Assembly: GCA_037445185.1 (NCBI GenBank)
Contig: JBBIKZ010000011.1
Span: 1 to 34,728 of the forward strand
Length of the DNA stretch: 34,728 nucleotides
Source of the DNA: JANWZL01 sp037445185
GTDB taxonomy: Bacteria; Pseudomonadota; Gammaproteobacteria; Burkholderiales; Thiobacillaceae
Direction of reading: 5' to 3'
Positions within the stretch are counted from its first letter, which is position 1, and every line of letters starts with the position of its first letter. A program made the translations under genes and the position numbers. Positions 6,566 through 18,997 of this stretch are shown here, one piece after another. The notes under the pieces are model-generated. The model was not told where the DNA came from, did no database searches, and saw only the letters and a list, made by a program, of their open reading frames with translations.

Positions 6566-7072
6566 ATGCGATTGGAACACATCAAGGAAAATGTGGGCGC
6601 GTTGTGGGACAACGTGGCCGAGGGCTGGCGACACCTGTGGCAGTCGGCGGCCGGCGCCCTGACGCGCTTCAAATCGGGGGAGAAGACCAATCTGCCGGAC
6701 ACGAAGGAGGTCGATGACTCGAGCTATCTGCCCACCCGCGGCTGGTCCATGCTGGGCGGCGACGTCTTCGAGGACGATCAGCGCGTGGTCGTCCGGATCG
6801 AGGTGCCGGGCATGGAGAAGGAGGATCTGGACGTCTCGGTCCAGGACGATGCCCTGATCGTCTCGGGTGAGAAACGTTTCCAGAAAGAGGCGACGCAGGG
6901 GCGCTGGCGCGTGGTGCAGTGTGCCTATGGCAGTTTCCGCCGCGTCGTGCCGCTGCCCGCCGCCGTGAAGTCGGACGCGGCGCGCGCGAGTTATCGCAAC
7001 GGCGTGCTCAAGGTCGAGCTGCCTAAGCTGGTGCCCACCCGTCCCGAGGGGATGAGAATTCAAATCGACTGA
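6566..7072 (+). CDS. small heat-shock protein Hsp20, copy 3 (long N-terminal arm)
   Basis: The third holdase, 168 residues. The start at 6566 follows GGAGGG (6555-6560). The N-terminal arm is about 60 residues (amphipathic LEHIKENVGALWDNVAEGW, in part, then a charged linker). The alpha-crystallin domain follows (ALIVSGEKRF, then a terminal GVLKVELPK block), and the protein ends in IQI. It is clearly diverged from copies 1 and 2, so this is an old family expansion and not a recent duplication. A GC-rich stem precedes it, which may set its expression apart from copies 1 and 2. Confidence 0.92.
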   Translation: MRLEHIKENVGALWDNVAEGWRHLWQSAAGALTRFKSGEKTNLPDTKEVDDSSYLPTRGWSMLGGDVFEDDQRVVVRIEVPGMEKEDLDVSVQDDALIVSGEKRFQKEATQGRWRVVQCAYGSFRRVVPLPAAVKSDAARASYRNGVLKVELPKLVPTRPEGMRIQID

Positions 7073-7341
7073 CGGCGGCGTGCATGACCGATCCGCTGCT
7101 CACACGACTCACGGCATTCATGCGTGGCGGGACACGCCGTCGTGAGGCCCTCCTGTATATCCCCGTGCCTCATGCCGCCGGTCCCTCCTTCGGATCGGTG
7201 AGCTGATCGGCCAGGCCTGCGCCCGGCCGGTGGCGCGGTATCATGGCCGCACGGCCTTGATATGTGCGACATCGGCCGCATATCCTTCCGCGCGGCGCCT
7301 GCCGTAGCCAGGCCGCGTGCCCCATCGAATCCGACGACCTT
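7073..7341. other. 269-bp non-coding gap upstream of dnaJ
   Basis: No convincing gene. Near the end, GATATGTGCG (7259-7268) can pair with CGCATATC (about 7277-7284), with one bulge, and CCGATCC near 7088 can pair with GGATCGG near 7193. These could shape the dnaJ leader. I could not find a clear sigma-32 or sigma-70 promoter. Confidence 0.35.
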
Positions 7342-8460
7342 ATGCCCAAACGCGACTATTACGAAATCCTGGGCGTCCACAAGGGCGCCTCCGAGGATGA
7401 GATCAAGAAGGCCTTTCGCAAGCTGGCCATGAAGTACCACCCGGATCGCAATCCGGGCAAGCATGAGGTGGAGGAGAAGTTCAAGGAGGCGAAAGAGGCC
7501 TACGACGTCCTCAGCGACCCCCAGAAGCGGGCGGCCTACGACCAGTATGGCCATGCCGGCGTCGACCCGAGCATGGCGGGGGCCGGCGCCGCCGGGGCCG
7601 GATTCCGCGACTTCGCCGATGCCTTCTCCGACATCTTCGGCGACATCTTCGGTGCTGGCCGAGGGGGGCGCTCCCAGGTCTACCGTGGCGCCGACCTGCG
7701 CTACAACCTGGAGATCACGCTGGAGGAGGCGGCGCGCGGCACCGAGACCAAGATCCGCGTGCCGATCATGGCGCAATGCGAGCTCTGCCACGGCAGCGGT
7801 GCCAGGCCCGGCACCGAGCCGGTGACCTGCCCCACCTGCGGTGGCTACGGGCAGGTGCGTATGCAGCAGGGCTTCTTCTCCATCCAGCAGACCTGCCCGC
7901 GTTGCCACGGCAGCGGCCGCATCATCGCCGAGCCCTGCACGCACTGCCGCGGCGAGGGACGAGTCAAGCAGCACAAGACCCTGTCGGTGCGCATCCCCGC
8001 CGGGGTGGACGAGGGCGACCGCATCCGCCTCACCGGCGAGGGCGAGGCCGGAGTCAACGGCGGGCCACCCGGTGATCTCTACGTCATGGTGCACATCAAG
8101 CCCCACGCCGTCTTCACGCGTGACCACGACGACCTGCATTGCGAGATGCCGATTTCCATCGTCACCGCTGCCCTGGGCGGGGAGATCCACATCCCCACCT
8201 TGGACGGCCAGGCTGCCATCAAGATCCCGCCGGAGACGCAGACCGGCAAGGTCTTCCGCCTGCGCGGCAAGGGCATCAAAGGCGTGCGCAGCGCCCATCC
8301 GGGCGACCTGCTCTGTCACGTCGTCGTGGAGACACCGGTCAACCTGACCGAGCGGCAGAAGGAACTGCTGCGCGAATTCGAAAGCTGCTGTCAGGAAGGC
8401 AAGCACCACCCCCGCGCCAAGGGGTTCATGGACAAGGTGAAGGAGTTCTTCGGGCAATGA
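7342..8460 (+). CDS. dnaJ: DnaJ (Hsp40), type I with zinc fingers
   Basis: A co-chaperone that delivers unfolded proteins to DnaK and stimulates its ATPase. The 372 residues contain the J-domain with HPD at 33-35, a Gly/Phe linker (about 71-118), and four zinc repeats CELCHGSG, CPTCGGYG, CPRCHGSG and CTHCRGEG (cysteines 146/149, 163/166, 185/188, 199/202). The C-terminal substrate and dimer domains complete it. Start ATG 7342 was chosen because MPKRDYYEILG is the canonical N-terminus; the frame upstream to 7264 is not family-like. dnaK and grpE, its usual partners, are not in the window. Its last codons and stop lie inside the first unit of a 90-bp tandem repeat. Confidence 0.96.
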   Translation: MPKRDYYEILGVHKGASEDEIKKAFRKLAMKYHPDRNPGKHEVEEKFKEAKEAYDVLSDPQKRAAYDQYGHAGVDPSMAGAGAAGAGFRDFADAFSDIFGDIFGAGRGGRSQVYRGADLRYNLEITLEEAARGTETKIRVPIMAQCELCHGSGARPGTEPVTCPTCGGYGQVRMQQGFFSIQQTCPRCHGSGRIIAEPCTHCRGEGRVKQHKTLSVRIPAGVDEGDRIRLTGEGEAGVNGGPPGDLYVMVHIKPHAVFTRDHDDLHCEMPISIVTAALGGEIHIPTLDGQAAIKIPPETQTGKVFRLRGKGIKGVRSAHPGDLLCHVVVETPVNLTERQKELLREFESCCQEGKHHPRAKGFMDKVKEFFGQ

Positions 8461-8645
8461 GCCCGAAGGACGCCTTCACGTTGCGGCGAAGGCTGGCCGC
8501 GGCAGCGGGCGGCCGCAGCCACAACCGCCCCGGAGTTCTTCGGGCAATGAGCCCGAAGGACGCCTTCACGTTGCGGCGAAGGCTGGCCGCGGCAGCGGGC
8601 GGCCGCAGCCACAACCGCCCCGGAGTTCTTCGGGCAATGAGCCCG
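8442..8645 (+). repeat. 90-bp tandem repeat, 2.3 copies, overlapping the dnaJ stop
   Basis: Units are at 8442-8531 and 8532-8621, with a 24-nt partial third at 8622-8645, identical where they overlap. Each begins with the dnaJ 3' end (GAGTTCTTCGGGCAATGA). Each full unit holds the stem CTTCGGGC-AATGA-GCCCGAAG (8448-8468 in unit 1, with the dnaJ stop codon in the loop) plus further stems (GCCTTC/GAAGGC and GGCCGC/GCGGCC). Since 90 is divisible by three, a shadow frame shows 30-residue repeats, but it has no other sign of coding. The array fills the dnaJ-E2 gap and could act as a repeated terminator or mRNA-stabilising stem. Confidence 0.9.
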
Positions 8646-8671
8646 GCGGGCCGTTACCAGGGGATGTTCGG

Positions 8672-9805
<1,134 letters not shown>

Positions 9806-9815
9806 GCGGCGCTGC

Positions 9816-9836
9816 CGGGGCGGGTGTCCGTCCCCG
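9816..9836 (+). terminator. probable terminator after sucB
   Basis: CGGGG-C-GG (9816-9823) pairs with CC-GT-CCCCG (9828-9836), followed by TTTAAAA. It lies between the convergent ends of the E2 gene and the minus-strand hypothetical gene, so it could serve both. Confidence 0.4.
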
Positions 9837-9837
9837 T

Positions 9838-10340
9838 TTAAAAACGCGGTGTCTGATAGCAGAGATTGTTCACCTCGAAGGACAGGCTCATCTGCTCGAT
9901 GTTGGGCAGGATGATGTACTTCACCCCTATGTGCTCCAGGCCGGACTTCCAGAACAGGCCCAGGACCTGCTTCTCGCCGTTGCTCACCACGTGGGTGTTG
10001 GCATAGACCCGGCTGGGCTGGCCGTACTTCTGGGTGTAGTTCTGGATCACGATCACCAGGGCCTTGAGCGAGGGCTTGATGTCCTGCTCGAAACCGGTGA
10101 GCTTGCCCTTGCAGAAGCTGAAGAGATAACGGCGGTTGAGTTCGCTGTGGGTGTCGTAGGCGAGGATGGTCTCGCTGGAGGGCTCCTCGATCTTGTCGAA
10201 GTTCCACTGCGTGATGAGCTTGTCCATGACGTCCTTCTTGGCCATGCCGCTCTCGAAATCGGCAACCTGAAAGGCCGACGCCGGCGCGGCGGCGACCAGA
10301 CCGGCGAAGAGGAGGGTGCGCGTCAATCCGATGATTCGCG

Positions 10341-10344
<4 letters not shown>
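9838..10344 (-). CDS. hypothetical periplasmic protein
   Basis: Not recognised. The 168 residues start with a clear signal peptide (MTRIIGLTRTLLFAGLVAAA, then ASA cleavage near residue 24). The mature part is soluble and of mixed charge with two cysteines (in SFCKG and NNLCYQ) that could form a disulfide. Its ATG overlaps the stop of the 5-oxoprolinase gene (ATGA), so it is probably translated from the same mRNA. Nothing in the sequence ties its function to oxoproline metabolism. Confidence 0.8.
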
Positions 10345-13919
<3,575 letters not shown>

Positions 13920-13935
13920 GACTGATCGGGGTCGA

Positions 13936-14775
13936 TCACAGGCCGGATTCTTCCAGCAGGGCGTGAGCGTCGCGGCAGAGCTCCTCCATCTCGAGCTGGC
14001 CGAGCATGAGGTGGCCGAGGGTCTGAGCCCCCAGCTTATCCCACTCGCGATTGGGAGTGAGACGTGAGTATCCGTTTTCAATGTATTCGGACAGCAGGCC
14101 TATCGCGACCAGATTCATGGCCTGGGGCGAGATACCCGACTGATACACGGCGAGGTCGTGATGTGCACTGATGGCCACGCGCAGCGCTTCGGACAGGTTC
14201 CAGTTCGCGGCCAACAGGCTGCCAACAATGGCGTGATTGGTTTGGTGACGTGCGTCTTCCACTGTGGTGAAGGGGCGCTCAGCCTCGGCATTGGCCAGGC
14301 GCAGCGTGTCCTTGTAATCGCTGAAGCGCTGCATCATGAGCGGGATGCCGCAGTCTCGGAACAGACCGAACAGATGGGCATCGCTTGGGGCAGCGCAGCC
14401 CAGTTGCTTCGCCATGTAGGCGCAGACGAGGGCGGCGCGCGCGGCACTGTCCCAGAAGCGATCGAGACCTTGCGCCGCGACGGCCGTGCGCAGGGCGAGC
14501 GCGGTGATCAGGGTGGAGATATTGCCCATGCCGAGCAAACTTACGGCCTGGCCAATGTCGGTGACCTGTCGCCGTAGCCCATAGAGCGGTGCATTCACCG
14601 TCTTGAGCACAGCGGCGGCGAGCGCCACATCGGCGGCGATCAGGCCCGTGATGCGTTTGCTGTCCGGGAGCTCGCGTGCGCTTTCCTCCATGACGGCCGT
14701 TAGCACGGTCGGCCGGGGTGGGATGACGATGCCTGCAAGCAGGCGGCTTGCTTCTTGCTCGTTGAGAGCACCCAT
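13936..14775 (-). CDS. HDOD-domain signalling protein
   Basis: 279 residues, nearly all an HDOD domain (a non-catalytic relative of HD phosphohydrolases used in bacterial signalling). Characteristic pieces are PPRPTVLTAVMEESARE, IAADVALAAAVLKTVNAPLYG and IGQAVSLLGMGNISTL. No receiver, GGDEF or EAL domain is attached. GGGAG lies about 10 nt before the start. It is followed at 16 nt by the 5-oxoprolinase gene, so they may be cotranscribed by position only. The client pathway is unknown. Confidence 0.85.
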   Translation of the reverse strand: MGALNEQEASRLLAGIVIPPRPTVLTAVMEESARELPDSKRITGLIAADVALAAAVLKTVNAPLYGLRRQVTDIGQAVSLLGMGNISTLITALALRTAVAAQGLDRFWDSAARAALVCAYMAKQLGCAAPSDAHLFGLFRDCGIPLMMQRFSDYKDTLRLANAEAERPFTTVEDARHQTNHAIVGSLLAANWNLSEALRVAISAHHDLAVYQSGISPQAMNLVAIGLLSEYIENGYSRLTPNREWDKLGAQTLGHLMLGQLEMEELCRDAHALLEESGL

Positions 14776-15004
14776 ATCGGCTCCCTATGGCTGCTGACTT
14801 TCAGACGAACCGGTTGCCCGCGCGCATGCCTGCTTGTGCACTTCAGGCAGGGCACGGGTCACTACCGTTGCGTGTCGCAAGCGTTATCGGCGACGCATGC
14901 CAGTTCTTGAGCACAAGCCAGCCACATACAGAAGTATCACTTGCCGGGTGAAACCCCTCCACATCGGGTCTGTGCCCCTCAGAAGTGGCCATGTGCGACA
15001 TCGT

Positions 15005-15829
15005 TCAGACGCCGCGCAACAGCTCGTTGATACCCACCTTGCTCAGGGTCTTCTCGTCGACCTTCTTGACGATCACGGCGCAGTAGAGGCTGTACTTGCC
15101 ATCCTTCGAGGGCAGGCTGCCGGAGACCACCACGCTCCCAGCGGGCACGCGCCCGTAGTGGATCTCGCCGGTCTCGCGGTCGTAGATCTTGGTGGACTGG
15201 CCGATGTACACACCCATGGAGATGACGCAGTTGTCCTCCACGATCACGCCCTCGACAATCTCTGAGCGCGCGCCGATGAAGCAGTTGTCGCCGATGATGG
15301 TGGGGTTGGCCTGCACCGGCTCGAGCACGCCGCCAATGCCCACCCCGCCCGAGAGATGCACGTTTTTGCCGATCTGGGCGCAGGAGCCCACGGTGGCCCA
15401 GGTGTCGACCATGGTCCCAGCGTCGACATAGGCGCCGATGTTGACGTAGGAGGGCATCAGCACCACGTTCCGGGCAATATAGGCACCCTTGCGCACCGCC
15501 GCCGGCGGCACCACGCGGAAGGCGCCCTCGCGGAAGTCCTTGGAGTTGAAGTCGGCGAACTTGGAGGGCACTTTGTCGTAGTAGTTGGTGTAGCCCCCCT
15601 TGATGAACTGATTGTCCTCGAGGCGAAAGAACAGCAGCACGGCCTTTTTGATCCACTGATGCGTGACCCAGTTTTGGCCTTCGCCGCGCGTGGCCACCCG
15701 CAGCTGGCCCATGTCCAGCAGGTCGATGACGGTCAGCGTGGCGTCCTTGACCTTGGGCTCGACGTTGCGCGGGGTGATCTCGGCGCGGCGCTCGTAGGCC
15801 TCTTCGATGATGGCTTGCAGTTCTTGCAT
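15005..15829 (-). CDS. dapD: 2,3,4,5-tetrahydropyridine-2,6-dicarboxylate N-succinyltransferase
   Basis: Lysine/meso-diaminopimelate pathway: succinylates tetrahydrodipicolinate using succinyl-CoA. 274 residues, as in E. coli. An N-terminal helical domain is followed by a left-handed beta-helix of hexapeptide repeats (about 100-230, e.g. IGAYVDAGTMVDTWATVG, IGKNVHLSGGVGIGG). GAGGAAC precedes the ATG. The pathway's later enzyme, DapE, is at 28649, so the dap genes are split. Confidence 0.96.
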   Translation of the reverse strand: MQELQAIIEEAYERRAEITPRNVEPKVKDATLTVIDLLDMGQLRVATRGEGQNWVTHQWIKKAVLLFFRLEDNQFIKGGYTNYYDKVPSKFADFNSKDFREGAFRVVPPAAVRKGAYIARNVVLMPSYVNIGAYVDAGTMVDTWATVGSCAQIGKNVHLSGGVGIGGVLEPVQANPTIIGDNCFIGARSEIVEGVIVEDNCVISMGVYIGQSTKIYDRETGEIHYGRVPAGSVVVSGSLPSKDGKYSLYCAVIVKKVDEKTLSKVGINELLRGV

Positions 15830-15883
15830 GGCGGTTCCTCGATGACGGTAAATGGGAAATTGTAGAGGGGTTGCCGGGGGTGT

Positions 15884-18043
15884 TCACCTGCGTCGGGCGA
15901 CACTCACGCCGCGCACATGGGTGGCACGGGCGAGAAAGCGGGCGAGCTGATCGACGTTGCGCACCTCGAGGGTGAATTCCATGCGCGCGGTCTCGTCCTG
16001 TGACAGGGTATTGACCCGGATGACGTTGATCCGCTCCTGGGCGAGGATCTCGCTCACGTCTTTGAGCAGCCCCGGCCGGTCGTCGGCGACGAGTTCCACG
16101 TCGACGGCGAACACCTCACGCTCGCTCGCCCCCCAGGAGGCCTTGAGCAGCCGCCCCTGTTGCGTCGGCGGCAGCCGCTGGATGACGCTGCAATCGGCGC
16201 GATGGATGGTCACGCCGCGGCCCTGGGTGGTGTAGCCGACGATGGCATCCGGCGGCGCCGGTTTGCAGCAGCCGGCCAGGTGCGTGAGCAGGTTGGCCTC
16301 GCCCTCCACCAGGACACCGGCGGGGGCGGTCTTGCTCCGGCGCGGACTGACCAGGGGCTTTACGGGTGGGGGGAGGAACAGTTCCTGCAGGCTGCGGGCG
16401 AGCTGCCCGCTGGTGAGGTCGCCGCGGCCCAGGCTGGCATAGAGATCCTCCGGCTTGGCGAAACCCAGCCGGACGGCGAGCTGTTCCAGGTTGACGTTGC
16501 TCAGGTTGAGGCGGTTGAGCTCGCGCTCGAGCTGCTCGCGCCCCTCCTGCACGTGGCTGGCGTGGTCGAGCTGCTTGAACCATTGCCGCACCTTGGCGCG
16601 GGCGCGCGAGGTGCGGATGAAGCCGAGGTGGGGGTTGAGCCAGTCGCGGCTGGGGCCGCCCTCCTTGACGGTAAGGATCTCCACCCGCTGTGCGGTCTTG
16701 AGCGGGGTATCCAGGGGCACCAGCTGGCCGTCGACCCGGGCGCCCCGGCAGCGGTGTCCCAGCTCGGTGTGCACGGCGTAGGCGAAATCGATCGGGGTGG
16801 CCCCCGCCGGCAGGGCGACCACCTTGCCCTGCGGGGTGAGGACGAAGACCTCGTCCTGGAACAATTCGTGCCGGAACTGCTGGGCGAGATCGGTGTATTG
16901 CGCCAGTTCGTCCTTCCAGGCCAGCAGTTGCCGCAACCAGGCGATCTTGTCGGACAGCGCCGCGCCCTGGCCGCCTTCCTTGTAGCGCCAGTGCGCGGCG
17001 ACCCCCAGCTCCGCCTCCTGGTGCATGGCGAAGGTGCGGATCTGCACCTCCAGGGCCTTGTTCTCCGGGCCGATCACGGCCGTGTGCAGGCTCTGGTAGC
17101 CATTGCCCTTGGGGCGCGAGATGTAATCGTCGAACTGGCCGGGGATGGGCTGCCACAGGCTGTGCACGATGCCCAACACGTGATAGCAGTCCTTCACCTC
17201 GCGCACCAGCACGCGCACGGCGCGCACATCGTAGACCTCCTCGAAGCTGAGATGCTTCTTGCGCATCTTGGCCAGGATGCTGGCGATGTGCTTGGGCCGG
17301 CCGGCCACCTCGAAGTCTTTCAGGCCGGCGCGTTCGAGCTCGGCGTTGAGCTGGGCCAGCACCTGCTCGATGTACCACTCGCGGTCGAGCCGGCGCTCAT
17401 CGAGCAGGCGGGCGATTTGTTTGTAGGTCTCCGGCTCCAGATAGCGGCAGGCGAGGTCCTCCAGCTCCCATTTGAGCTGCCAGACCCCGAGCCGGTTGGC
17501 CAGTGGTGCGTAGAGCTCGCGCGCGTCGTGGGCGAGCCTGGCACGCGCCTCCGGCGCGGCACCCGCCATCTCACGCAGGGTTTGCACCCGCTCCGCCAGC
17601 TTGATCAGCACCACGCGGATGTCATCGGTCATGGCGAGCAGCATCTGGCGCAGGGACTCGCTCTGGCCGGCCTCGCCCACCAGCTCGGAGAACAGGGCGT
17701 CCATCCGGTTGAGTCGCGCCGCCCCCAGGACCAGGGTGGTCAGGCTGTCGCCGAATCGGCGCTTAAGCTCATCCGGCTTCAGGGCCGCCTCGCCCAGCCC
17801 GGCAAGCAGGGCCGCCGCCACCGTTTCGCTGTCGAAGCGCATCCCCGCCAGGATGGCGGCGGTGGCCAGCGCATGTCGGGGCAGGGGCGTGCCGCTGTCG
17901 GTGAGCTTGTCTGTGCCGTGCGCGTAGAGATAGTCCAGGACCTGGCGCAGCAGGGTGGTCTTCTCCGCACCGTATTGGGACGTGAGCGGCTCGAGCCAGC
18001 TCTCCGCATCAGCCGGAACGACGGCGAGGGTGTGGGTGACCAT
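15884..18043 (-). CDS. relA: RelA, GTP pyrophosphokinase (stringent-response synthetase)
   Basis: Makes (p)ppGpp on stalled ribosomes. The 719 residues contain a degenerate hydrolase domain (the metal-binding HD pair is gone, replaced by AG in AALLAGLGEA), an active synthetase domain (about 230-350; HLSFEEVYDVRAVRVLV, SRPKGNGYQSLHTAV), a TGS domain (FVLTPQGKVVALPAGATPIDFAYAV, in part), and a C-terminal ACT domain (DRPGLLKDVSEILAQERINV). Loss of HD marks it as RelA, not SpoT. No Shine-Dalgarno is visible: bases 1-26 before the start are the TCAGGNN inverted-repeat arm. The gene follows bamD by 120 bp, all repeat. Confidence 0.95.
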   Translation of the reverse strand: MVTHTLAVVPADAESWLEPLTSQYGAEKTTLLRQVLDYLYAHGTDKLTDSGTPLPRHALATAAILAGMRFDSETVAAALLAGLGEAALKPDELKRRFGDSLTTLVLGAARLNRMDALFSELVGEAGQSESLRQMLLAMTDDIRVVLIKLAERVQTLREMAGAAPEARARLAHDARELYAPLANRLGVWQLKWELEDLACRYLEPETYKQIARLLDERRLDREWYIEQVLAQLNAELERAGLKDFEVAGRPKHIASILAKMRKKHLSFEEVYDVRAVRVLVREVKDCYHVLGIVHSLWQPIPGQFDDYISRPKGNGYQSLHTAVIGPENKALEVQIRTFAMHQEAELGVAAHWRYKEGGQGAALSDKIAWLRQLLAWKDELAQYTDLAQQFRHELFQDEVFVLTPQGKVVALPAGATPIDFAYAVHTELGHRCRGARVDGQLVPLDTPLKTAQRVEILTVKEGGPSRDWLNPHLGFIRTSRARAKVRQWFKQLDHASHVQEGREQLERELNRLNLSNVNLEQLAVRLGFAKPEDLYASLGRGDLTSGQLARSLQELFLPPPVKPLVSPRRSKTAPAGVLVEGEANLLTHLAGCCKPAPPDAIVGYTTQGRGVTIHRADCSVIQRLPPTQQGRLLKASWGASEREVFAVDVELVADDRPGLLKDVSEILAQERINVIRVNTLSQDETARMEFTLEVRNVDQLARFLARATHVRGVSVARRR

Positions 18044-18044
18044 G

Positions 18045-18163
18045 TCAGGGGTCAGGATTCAGGTGTCAGGTTACAGAGAAGTAAGATTCCACGCCGCAAC
18101 GCGGCGCGCTCGAACATCTGCCCTCTGACTCCTGATCCCTGACACCTGAATCCTGACCCCTGA
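18045..18163. repeat. palindromic TCAGGNN heptad element filling the bamD-relA gap
   Basis: The 26 bases 18045-18070 are the exact reverse complement of 18138-18163. Each arm is a run of 7-bp units TCAGGNN (TCAGGGG, TCAGGAT, TCAGGTG...). The right arm, read on the minus strand, continues as TCAGGGA, TCAGGAG, TCAGAGG. The element starts 1 nt from the relA ATG and ends right at the bamD stop (18164-18166). An interior hairpin (GCCGC/GCGGC near 18094-18105) is also present. A smaller relative occurs at 26829-26849. Confidence 0.85.
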
Positions 18164-18961
18164 TCACCAGAACCGCCACCACGGCCGTTCCTTGCTTGCC
18201 CGGGGATCCTGCCCGGCAAGATAGGGGCTGGCGGGGAAGTTGAGCCTGAGCACGCGCAGGGCGTCATCGCGCAGGTCGGCCAGCTCCAGCCTGTCGTAAC
18301 TCATCGCCATCAGGTACAGCGCTTCTTCCAGGGCGGGGGCCTGCGGATAGTGCACGACCACGTACTTGCCGCGGTTGGCCGCCGCCACATAGGCACCGCG
18401 CTTGAAATAGTAGCGCGCCACATGCACCTCGTGGCTGGCCAGGGCATTGACCAGATAGCGCATACGCGCCAGCGCATCCGGTGTGTACTTGCTGTCCGGG
18501 AAACGGGTGACGAGTTCCTTGAAGGCATCGAAGGATTCGCGTGCCGCCTTGGGGTCACGCTCGCTCATGTCTTGGTCGCCAAGGCCCGCGAGCAGACCCC
18601 GCTCCTCGACGAAGTTGGCCAACCCCTTCAGGTAGTAGGCATAGTCGACGTGCGGGTGGTTGGGGTGCAGCTTGATGAAGCGGTCCGCGGCGGCGATGGC
18701 GGAAGCGGGCTCGTTGTCTTTGTAGTAGGCGTAGGCCACCTCGAGTTGCGCCTGTTGCGCATAGGGACCGAAGGGGTAGCGCGCCTCCAGCCGTTCGAAC
18801 AGCTGGATGGCACGCTCGTAATTGCCCTCGCTCAGTTCGGACTTGGCCATCGCATACAGGCGCTGCGCGGACCAGTCTTTGGTCTCGTCGATCTGCTCGG
18901 GCAGCAGGCCGCAGCCGCTCACGGCCACGGCAACCAGCAACGGGGCTAAAATGCGTCTCAT
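18164..18961 (-). CDS. bamD: BamD outer-membrane assembly lipoprotein
   Basis: Part of the BAM complex that folds outer-membrane barrels. The 265 residues begin with a lipoprotein signal and lipobox AVSGC (Cys 17). TPR repeats follow (AQRLYAMAKSELSEGNYERAIQLFERLEARYP..., AYAYYKDNEPASAIAAADRFIKLHPNHP...), each with the family pattern. ATG 18961 was chosen for the lipoprotein signal; the long frame upstream to 19972 is antisense to rluD. It is divergent from rluD across a 36-bp gap. Confidence 0.93.
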   Translation of the reverse strand: MRRILAPLLVAVAVSGCGLLPEQIDETKDWSAQRLYAMAKSELSEGNYERAIQLFERLEARYPFGPYAQQAQLEVAYAYYKDNEPASAIAAADRFIKLHPNHPHVDYAYYLKGLANFVEERGLLAGLGDQDMSERDPKAARESFDAFKELVTRFPDSKYTPDALARMRYLVNALASHEVHVARYYFKRGAYVAAANRGKYVVVHYPQAPALEEALYLMAMSYDRLELADLRDDALRVLRLNFPASPYLAGQDPRASKERPWWRFW

Positions 18962-18997
18962 GTCTCGGGAGCCTCTCGCGAATGGCGAATTATACCG

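Noticed and set aside
7073..7341. Small RNA gene or riboswitch before dnaJ
   Set aside because: Only weak, bulged stems; no recognised family and no promoter/terminator pair.
8442..8645. CRISPR array
   Set aside because: No alternation of constant repeat and unique spacer; whole units are identical and no cas genes are near.
15884..18043. SpoT instead of RelA
   Set aside because: The HD metal pair of the hydrolase domain is replaced (AALLAGL), so hydrolysis is not expected.
16160..18142. 660-aa frame opposite relA
   Set aside because: Antisense shadow of RelA; no ribosome site or domain.
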